Origin: CAZYMF01 sp964648215
GTDB taxonomy: Bacteria > Desulfobacterota > Binatia > HRBIN30 > JACQVA1
Length of the DNA stretch: 13,130 nucleotides
Reading direction: 5' to 3'
Assembly (NCBI GenBank): GCA_964648215.1
Contig: CAZYMF010000137.1
Coordinates: 1 to 13,130, forward strand
Shown: positions 8,076 to 13,130 of the stretch, one piece after another
Position numbering within the stretch: position 1 is the stretch's first letter
Layout: every line of letters starts with the position of its first letter
The notes under the pieces: model-generated
What the model was told of the DNA's origin: nothing
The model's input: the letters and a program-made list of their open reading frames with translations, nothing else
Databases searched by the model: none
Translations under genes and position numbers: made by a program

Positions 8076-9131
8076 ATGGCAAAGTCGCCACCTTCAGCAC
8101 GGCAGCTCGGTCTCTTCGGCGATGATTCGCGCGACTCGACGCCGGCGGCGAGCACGAGCGGGATGCCTCGCCGGCGTGGCCTGGCGGTGGGGCCGGCCGC
8201 CGCGTCGGAGACCCTGCAGGGGCTCGCCCGCCGGTTGCCGCCGCGCGTCTATCTGGGCACCTCCTCCTGGTCCTTCCCGGGCTGGTCCGGTCTGGTCTAC
8301 GACCGCGAGACCACGAAGGAGAGGCTCGCGCGCGAGGGTCTCGCGGCCTATGCCTGTCATCCGCTGCTGCGCGCGGTCGGCATCGATCGCACCTACTACG
8401 CGCCGCTCGCGGCCACGGAGCTGGCGCGCTACGCGGCGGCGGTTCCCGACGGCTTCCGCTTCCTGGTGAAGGCGCACGAGATCTGCACGGTGGCGCGTTT
8501 CCCCGACCACGCCCGCTATGGCGCCCAGCGGGGCCGGCGCAACGATCTCTTCCTCAACTCGAGCTACGCGATCGCCGAGGTGGTGGCCCCGGTCATCGAA
8601 GGGTTGGGCGAGAGGGCGGGGCCGCTGCTGTTCCAGTTCCCGCCCCAGGACGTCGCCGGGCTCGGCGGCCCCGAAGGATTCGCCGATCGCTTGCACGCCT
8701 TTTTCCGCACGTTGCCCCGCGGCCCGCTGTACGCGGTCGAGATTCGCAACGCCCGCTTGCTGCACTCCGCTTACGTGCAAGCGTTGCAGGACGTCGGGGT
8801 CTGTCACTGCCTGAACGCGCACCCGAGCATGCCGGACATCGCCAGTCAGGTGCGGCTCGTGGGCGAGCCGGGAGCGGCGACCGTGGTGCGATGGATGTTG
8901 GGGCGTGACCGGACGTACGAGGAAGCGCGGGAGCGCTATCGGCCGTTCAACCAGATCGTGGACGAGGACGTGCCGATGCGCGAAGCCATCGCCGTGCAGT
9001 GTGTCGAAGCCGCGCGAGAACGCCGGCCGGCGTTCGTCATCATCAACAACAAGGCCGAAGGGTCCGCGCCCATGTCGGTGTTCCGCCTGGCCGAGCGCAT
9101 CGTCGCGGCAGGCGAGCCGAGTCTTCGCTGA
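8076..9131 (+). CDS. DUF72 (YecE-like) family protein with N-terminal QLGLF peptide
   Basis: A 351-residue protein of the DUF72/YecE family, a TIM-barrel family distantly reminiscent of xylose-isomerase/endonuclease IV-like folds and without an established reaction. The core begins at about residue 58 with VYLGTSSWSFPGW (58-70). It continues with GIDRTYYAPL, FRFLVKAHEICT and the family block GPLLFQFPPQD, then YAVEIRNARLL, and ends with FVIINNKAEGSAPMS. The first 57 residues are low-complexity and carry RQLGLFGDD: Gln10-Leu-Gly-Leu-Phe14 is close to the QL(S/D)LF peptide that binds the bacterial sliding clamp. I chose ATG 8076; an in-frame GTG at 8034 with GAGGGAG ten bases upstream could add 14 residues, and both starts keep the peptide near the N-terminus. 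The neighbours give no functional clue. Confidence 0.88.
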   Translation: MAKSPPSARQLGLFGDDSRDSTPAASTSGMPRRRGLAVGPAAASETLQGLARRLPPRVYLGTSSWSFPGWSGLVYDRETTKERLAREGLAAYACHPLLRAVGIDRTYYAPLAATELARYAAAVPDGFRFLVKAHEICTVARFPDHARYGAQRGRRNDLFLNSSYAIAEVVAPVIEGLGERAGPLLFQFPPQDVAGLGGPEGFADRLHAFFRTLPRGPLYAVEIRNARLLHSAYVQALQDVGVCHCLNAHPSMPDIASQVRLVGEPGAATVVRWMLGRDRTYEEARERYRPFNQIVDEDVPMREAIAVQCVEAARERRPAFVIINNKAEGSAPMSVFRLAERIVAAGEPSLR

Positions 9132-9190
9132 CAGGTGGCGCCAGAGCCGCGCCGGTGCGGTGAAAGGCCGCGGCCTCGGCGCAGCGCGCG
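9132..9190. other. Short convergent gap between DUF72 and the large modular gene
   Basis: This stretch of 59 bases lies between two converging stop codons. It contains a perfect 10-base GGCCGCGGCC palindrome at 9166-9175 and a weak CCGC/GCGG pair at 9147-9160, but no run of T on either strand. A bidirectional terminator is possible but not supported. Confidence 0.4.
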
Positions 9191-12100
9191 TCAGGACAGC
9201 CGGCGATGGTGCGCGGAGCGTCGCGACGCGATGGCCGGCGGCGGGAATCGGCCCGCCTTCCTCCAGCGGACGGATGCCATGACGGGGGCATCGTCACGAC
9301 GAAGGCGAGCGGATCCGTCTCCTGGTCCCGCGGACGGGGTTGGGGTGGGAGTTGGAGTTGGGGTTGCCGTCGGCGTCGGCGTTGCGGTTGGCGTCGGCGT
9401 TCGCCAAGGGTCCTCCGGCGTCGGCGTCGGAGTGGCGACCAGTGCCGAGTCGGCGCTCGAGGTTCCGTCCGCTTGACCGGTGTCGGCGGCGGGGCCGCTC
9501 CTTTCCAGCAAGCGCAGGAGCAGGCGTGCCGTCCGTGACAGTCTCGTTGCCGGGGTCGGAGCCGGCGGCTGGAGGAAGGCCGCGGCGGCGCCGGGGTTGT
9601 GGAAGCCGAAGTCGATGGTCTGGTCGTTGTAGCCCGGGTCGCCGGTGGTGACGCTGGCGCGAACGTCGGTTGCACTCGCCGCGACGCCGTTGGAATCGCG
9701 TGCCGCATCGCCGCCGCCGAGGACGATTGTCGGGACCAGGCCATCGAGCGGATGACCCGGATCGAAGTCTTGGCTCAGGTCGATGCGGACGGAGTAGGCC
9801 GTGTTCGGCGTCACGCCGTTGAAGTAGTACTCGCCTTGCGCGTCGGTGGTCGTCGTTGCCAGCAGGGACCCGCCGGCGCTGTACAAGCGCACGGTGACGC
9901 CGCTGATGCCCGGCTCGTTCGGATCCTGGATGCCGTTGCCGTTCCCGTCTGTCCACACCCGGTTGCCGATCTGAATCGGCGCCGGCTGACAGAGGGCCTC
10001 GAGGTCGCCGAGGCCGGCGGCCTTGCCGAAGGTGCCGATCTGGTCGAGGCCGAAGACCTGGTAGCTTCTGGGGCGCATGCCGTCGGCGTGTGTGAACCAG
10101 CCCACCCCGCCGGTGCGGTAGTCGGCATCCGGGTCGAACATCGTGGTGGCGACCTCGCCCGAGCCGGGGAGCAGCGCCAGGCCGCCGAGGGCGAGCTGGT
10201 TGTGCGTGCCCGAGTTCTTGTCGGTGCTGAGGGTGTACATGTCCTGCCAGTAGAACTCACCGCCGCCGGGGCCCTGGGCCGGTGTCTGGTTGGCGCCGCC
10301 CGTGGTCACGCCGCCGCAGCTGCCGTTGGACTCGAGGGAGTAGCCGCAGGTCTGGCCCGCCGGGCAATCGTTGTTCACCCGGCACGAGGCTCCGTTGCCG
10401 GAGCAGGCCTGGCACAAGCGGATCAGGTCCCCGGCGGAGGTGCCTTCGTGCTGGAAGTTGTCGCCGGTATTCGGGGACAGGTTGGCGTTGCCGGTCTGTT
10501 GGCCGACGCGATCCAGGAACCCGAGAATCATGGCGCCGTTCTCGTCGAACTCGATGTCCGAGAGAATGGGCTGCGGGTAGATCGTCTGTTTGTCGAAGCC
10601 GGTGATGGCGCCGTCGCAGGGAGCGGTCGTCTGCGTCGCCGGGTTCCAGCACGGCCCGGTCACCGAGCCGTTCTGTGGGAAGCTGGAGATCCACGGCAGC
10701 CAGTCGGCGGGCCAGCAGGTGCCGTCGTTGCTGGCGCAGCCGCGGGGGAAGGTCAGCGGAAAGTCGACGACCGGGGCAAAGCCGGCGCCGGGGTTGGTCG
10801 GATCGAAGGATTTCACGTAGGCGTGCAGATCGCTCTTGCTCTGCGAGGTTTCGGCCGAGCAGACGATGCCGATGTAGACCAGCCCGTCGTGGACCTTGAT
10901 GCCCCAGGGGCGGTACTCGCCGTTGGAGCAGCCGGGATCGGGGATGGGATGTGCCGTCACATCGCCTGCCGTGGGGACCTGGGCCGGGTTGTCGATGAAG
11001 ATCTCGTACAGGGTGCGGTTGTTCAGATTCGTTACCCACAGGGCGCGCTCGTCCTCGGAGATGTCCATGTCAGCCAGGGAGATCTTTCCGACGGGGTCCC
11101 AAGCGTTGGGATCGCGGTTGGGCTGACTGGCATCGGCGGGGAGTCCCGAGTGGGGATTGGCTCCGGTGGGTATGCCGAGGGAAGCGAGATTGACGAAGTT
11201 GGAGACGACGGGAGAGCCGCCCGAGAGATCGATCTTGTAGATGCCGCCCGTACCGAGCGGGCCGAAGCCGACGTGGCGCTTCATGACGGCGCTGGCGAAG
11301 AGGGTCGACGTTGAGCGCTGGTAGGCGAGTCCCCACGTGGCGCCGATCTGGTCACCGCTGGCCAGGTGTGTCGGGACGGGGGTCGTGCCGCTCGAGTTGT
11401 AGGCGAACTCGACCATGGTATCCAAAGAGCCGGCGGTCCCGCCGAGCAGCGGGTCGCCGTTGATGAAGCACGACGTCGAGAGATTGGGATTGCTCTGGCA
11501 GTAATCGGCCGGGTTGTTGACGCCGAGGTCGACGGTGCAGCTGGAGCTGTTGACAAAGATCACGGTGGTTCCCGAATCGCTGCCCTGTGTTCCTGGCTGC
11601 AGGTAGGAGGGCAGGTCGGTGAACTCGACGCGGACCGGTAACGAAGAGGTCAAGGTGCCGAGGTCATAGCTGCCGTCGGACTGGGTGACCGCGGTGGCCA
11701 CCTGGCTGTTGGAGGAATCGTAGGCGTTGACGGTGATCCCTGGCACGCCCGGCTCGCCCGCGTCGTGGCTGCCGCTGGCGTTGTAGTCGCGATAGACCGA
11801 GCCGGCCACCGTTCCGTCCCCGCACGAGCAGGTCGTCGGATCGAGGCTCGTTGCGCCGGTCGGAATGCCGCCGCTCGGCACCGTCGCCGTCGTCGTCAGG
11901 TACAGACCGTCGAGCAGGTGATTGTTCTCGCGCGGCCAGACATTGATCGTGTGCAGGCCGGTGGTGCTCACGGTGATGGTGTTGGTCCCGCTCTGGACGG
12001 TGTTGTCCCACTGCCAGCTGCCGGTTGTCGCCTCGGTCAACGCTCCGACGGCGGTGCCGTCCAGGCCGATAAAGACGGAGTTCTCGGAGCCGCTCGGGCC

Positions 12101-13130
12101 CCAGCCGCGCATCCACACGTTGTAGGTTCCGGGAGCGGGAAAGTAGACCTGATAGTCGTAGCGCTCGTAGTTGCCCGGGTTGTTGTTGACGTCGGTATAC
12201 GAGAGCTGGTTCTGGTTCGTGCCGGCTTGCACGTATCCGGTGCCGACGAAGCCGCTCTGCGAGGTCATCACGCCGGTGAAGAAGTACGTCGCTCCCGAGT
12301 TGCTGATGGCGGTGTAGTTCTCGGCGTCGATGTAGGTGCCGCTCGCGTTGACGGCGCACCGCGGTGTGTTCGTGGGCGTCGCCGTGGCGGTCGGCGTCTG
12401 GGTGAGAGTCGCCGTCGCGGTGGGAGTCGACGTCGGGAACGTCGGCGTCACGGTCGGCGTCGACGTCGGTGTGCTCGACGGTGTTGGTGTCGGGGTGTTG
12501 GTGCAGTTCCTCGGATCGACGACCGTGGCACCGGCTGGAATGCCGCCGCTGGGAGTCGTGCCGGTCGAGGTGATGAAGAGGCCGTCGAGCCGGTGGTCGG
12601 CTTCGCGCGCCCACACGCTGATGGTGTGCAGGCCCGGGGTACTGATGGTGATGGTGTTCGAGCTGCCGCCACCGGTCGTGGTGTCGCTCCAGTTCCACGA
12701 GCCGGTGGTGGTCTCCCGCAGCGCTCCCGTTGCGGTTCCGTCGAGCCCGACGAAGATGCTGTTCGAATTGTAGCGGCTCGCCCAACCTCGGATCCAGATC
12801 GTGTAGGTTCCCGTGGTGGGGAAGTACAGCTGGTAGTCGTAGCGTTCGTATTGGCTCTGGTTCGCGTTGAGCGTGGAGATCGGGTTGTTGTTCCCCGTCG
12901 TGCCGGTCTGCAGATAACCCGTCCCGTTGTAGCCTCCCGTCGAGCTCTGCACGCCGGCGAAGGTGTAGGTCGTCCCGTTGGCGTGGCCGCTGAAGTTCTC
13001 GGCCTCGAAGTAGGTACCGGACGAGCTCACGTTGACGCAGGGGGGCGTCGTGGCTGTCGGCGTCGGCGTGATCGTCGGGGTGTTGGTCGATGTCGGCGTA
13101 CTCGTCGGCGTCGCTGTGTCCGTCGGCGTG
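9191..13130 (-). CDS. Large modular secreted-type protein: CBM6/35-like modules, SdrD B-like domains, probable beta-propeller, Thr-Pro linkers (N-terminus outside window)
   Basis: The frame is open from the right edge (first full codon 13129-13127) to TGA at 9193-9191: 1312 visible residues, with no start codon or signal peptide in view. Order: Thr-Pro linker 1-30; beta-sandwich module 31-209; Thr-Pro linker 210-257; second copy of the module 258-434; SdrD B-like domain ~437-544 (GSVYRDYNASGSHDAGEPGV, DGSYDLGTL); ~545-1046, rich in short beta-type stretches and probably a propeller (GATWGLAYQRSTSTLFASAV, GGIYKIDLSG, ALWVTNLNNRTLYEI, DGLVYIGIVC), with a Cys-rich insert; SdrD B-like domain ~1048-1180 (GNRVWTDGNGNGIQDPNEPG, GEYYFNGV); Thr-Pro tract 1233-1265; basic tail 1266-1312. 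SdrD B-like domains are calcium-binding stalk modules of surface proteins, so an extracellular, possibly glycan-binding role is inferred. No catalytic residues or sorting signal are visible. Confidence 0.88.
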   Translation of the reverse strand, partial: TPTDTATPTSTPTSTNTPTITPTPTATTPPCVNVSSSGTYFEAENFSGHANGTTYTFAGVQSSTGGYNGTGYLQTGTTGNNNPISTLNANQSQYERYDYQLYFPTTGTYTIWIRGWASRYNSNSIFVGLDGTATGALRETTTGSWNWSDTTTGGGSSNTITISTPGLHTISVWAREADHRLDGLFITSTGTTPSGGIPAGATVVDPRNCTNTPTPTPSSTPTSTPTVTPTFPTSTPTATATLTQTPTATATPTNTPRCAVNASGTYIDAENYTAISNSGATYFFTGVMTSQSGFVGTGYVQAGTNQNQLSYTDVNNNPGNYERYDYQVYFPAPGTYNVWMRGWGPSGSENSVFIGLDGTAVGALTEATTGSWQWDNTVQSGTNTITVSTTGLHTINVWPRENNHLLDGLYLTTTATVPSGGIPTGATSLDPTTCSCGDGTVAGSVYRDYNASGSHDAGEPGVPGITVNAYDSSNSQVATAVTQSDGSYDLGTLTSSLPVRVEFTDLPSYLQPGTQGSDSGTTVIFVNSSSCTVDLGVNNPADYCQSNPNLSTSCFINGDPLLGGTAGSLDTMVEFAYNSSGTTPVPTHLASGDQIGATWGLAYQRSTSTLFASAVMKRHVGFGPLGTGGIYKIDLSGGSPVVSNFVNLASLGIPTGANPHSGLPADASQPNRDPNAWDPVGKISLADMDISEDERALWVTNLNNRTLYEIFIDNPAQVPTAGDVTAHPIPDPGCSNGEYRPWGIKVHDGLVYIGIVCSAETSQSKSDLHAYVKSFDPTNPGAGFAPVVDFPLTFPRGCASNDGTCWPADWLPWISSFPQNGSVTGPCWNPATQTTAPCDGAITGFDKQTIYPQPILSDIEFDENGAMILGFLDRVGQQTGNANLSPNTGDNFQHEGTSAGDLIRLCQACSGNGASCRVNNDCPAGQTCGYSLESNGSCGGVTTGGANQTPAQGPGGGEFYWQDMYTLSTDKNSGTHNQLALGGLALLPGSGEVATTMFDPDADYRTGGVGWFTHADGMRPRSYQVFGLDQIGTFGKAAGLGDLEALCQPAPIQIGNRVWTDGNGNGIQDPNEPGISGVTVRLYSAGGSLLATTTTDAQGEYYFNGVTPNTAYSVRIDLSQDFDPGHPLDGLVPTIVLGGGDAARDSNGVAASATDVRASVTTGDPGYNDQTIDFGFHNPGAAAAFLQPPAPTPATRLSRTARLLLRLLERSGPAADTGQADGTSSADSALVATPTPTPEDPWRTPTPTATPTPTATPTPTPTPTPSAGPGDGSARLRRDDAPVMASVRWRKAGRFPPPAIASRRSAHHRRLS
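9335..9433 (-). repeat. C-terminal Thr-Pro tract (imperfect GTCGGC-type DNA repeat)
   Basis: Codes for residues 1233-1265 of the large protein, mostly alternating Thr-Pro, interrupted once by EDPWR. On the + strand the DNA is a run of imperfect hexamers such as gtcggc and gttggg. Such tracts are usually extended, O-glycosylatable linkers, and are prone to replication slippage. Confidence 0.85.
11828..12358 (-). repeat. Second copy of the CBM6/35-like module
   Basis: Residues 258-434 of the large protein, bounded by Cys258 and Cys434. It begins CAVNASGTYIDAENY and contains NYERYDYQVYFPAPGTYNVW, FIGLDGTAVGALTEATTGSW and LLDGLYL. It aligns along its whole length with the module at 12503-13039, with well over half of positions identical by eye. 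The EAEN-like opening, the GTYxVWxRGW strand and the closing LDGL(Y/F) fit carbohydrate-binding beta-sandwiches of the CBM6/35 group; the ligand is unknown. Confidence 0.8.
12359..12502 (-). repeat. Thr-Pro linker between the two beta-sandwich modules
   Basis: Exactly 48 codons between the closing Cys of the first module and the opening Cys of the second. It is nearly all Thr, Pro, Ser, Ala and Val (STPTSTPTVTPTFPTSTPTA is a representative stretch). The DNA is built from imperfect gtcggcgt/gtgggagt units. It is a probable extended, glycosylated spacer. Confidence 0.88.
12503..13039 (-). repeat. First visible copy of the CBM6/35-like module
   Basis: Residues 31-209, from Cys31 to Cys209: VSSSGTYFEAENF, QYERYDYQLYFPTTGTYTIW, IFVGLDGTATGALRETTTGS, HTISVWAREADHRLDGLFIT. 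It has the same framing cysteines as the second copy, suggesting a disulfide-closed unit. Another Thr-Pro linker lies upstream, so further copies may exist beyond the window. Confidence 0.8.
13043..13130 (-). repeat. Thr-Pro linker at the right edge
   Basis: Visible residues 1-29, read as TPTDTATPTSTPTSTNTPTI and onward to TATTPP. This shows that the reading frame continues past the window edge and that the GTG at 13030-13028 (Val in CVNVSSSG) is an internal codon, not the start of the gene. Confidence 0.85.

Noticed and set aside
9166..9175. Perfect palindrome GGCCGCGGCC between two converging genes
   Set aside because: With no loop and no T-run it does not make a standard terminator; such palindromes are common in this base composition.
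9599..11314. Long + strand open frame of 571 codons opposite the large modular gene
   Set aside because: Its product is a Val/Ala/Gly/Arg-rich shadow with no recognisable family, while the opposite strand encodes clear SdrD B-like and repeat-rich sequence throughout. Such antisense frames are expected in GC-rich DNA.
12359..12502. Short repeated units that could be taken for a CRISPR array or tandem regulatory repeats
   Set aside because: The units are degenerate hexamers with no spacers and keep the Thr-Pro reading frame, so they are coding linker DNA.
13028..13030. GTG as the start of the large modular gene
   Set aside because: The frame continues upstream to the window edge with a Thr-Pro linker and a Cys matching the second module, so this codon is internal.

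Overview
The window is GC-rich bacterial DNA, tightly packed with genes. It has an iron-sulfur cluster assembly (SUF) operon on the left, three metabolic or unassigned genes in the middle, and one very large secreted-type modular gene on the right that runs off the edge. No RNA gene, insertion sequence, CRISPR array, integrase or phage gene was seen. Taxonomy is inference only. A SUF operon with SufU and SufT, a luciferase-like oxidoreductase, and a Thr-Pro-linked protein with SdrD B-like domains in high-GC DNA would fit an environmental lineage such as Binatota or other deltaproteobacteria-like groups. No marker gene here settles it.

Left block, 1-5541, + strand: 3' end of sufB, then sufC, sufD, sufS, sufU, a small two-domain protein (CxxC redox-like domain plus degenerate rhodanese domain), and sufT. 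sufD/sufS overlap as ATGA and sufS/sufU as GTGA, so translation is probably coupled. The visible set gives a complete route: SufS takes sulfur from cysteine, SufU accepts it, the SufBCD complex builds the cluster, and SufT helps mature clients. The redox/rhodanese protein sits between sulfur transfer and maturation genes. Its rhodanese loop has Ser where the catalytic Cys should be, which makes it the most interesting item in this operon.

Middle block, 5559-9131: a two-gene minus-strand unit (luciferase-like monooxygenase, then a dihydrolipoamide-dehydrogenase-like flavoprotein) converges on sufT. Divergent from it is a + strand DUF72/YecE-family gene whose N-terminus carries a QLGLF peptide resembling a DNA sliding-clamp binding motif. 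The 88-base gap at 7988-8075 must hold the divergent promoters, but I see no convincing boxes.

Right block, 9191-13130, - strand: at least 1312 residues of a modular extracellular-type protein whose N-terminus lies outside the window. Order: Thr-Pro linker, beta-sandwich (CBM6/35-like) module, Thr-Pro linker, second copy of the module, SdrD B-like domain, about 500 residues of probable beta-propeller with a cysteine-rich insert, second SdrD B-like domain, Thr-Pro tract, and a short basic tail that may be a frameshift product.

I find no fully convincing new multi-gene system. The strongest leads are the Cys-less rhodanese/CxxC protein in the suf operon, the architecture of the large surface protein, and the clamp-motif-like tail on the DUF72 protein.
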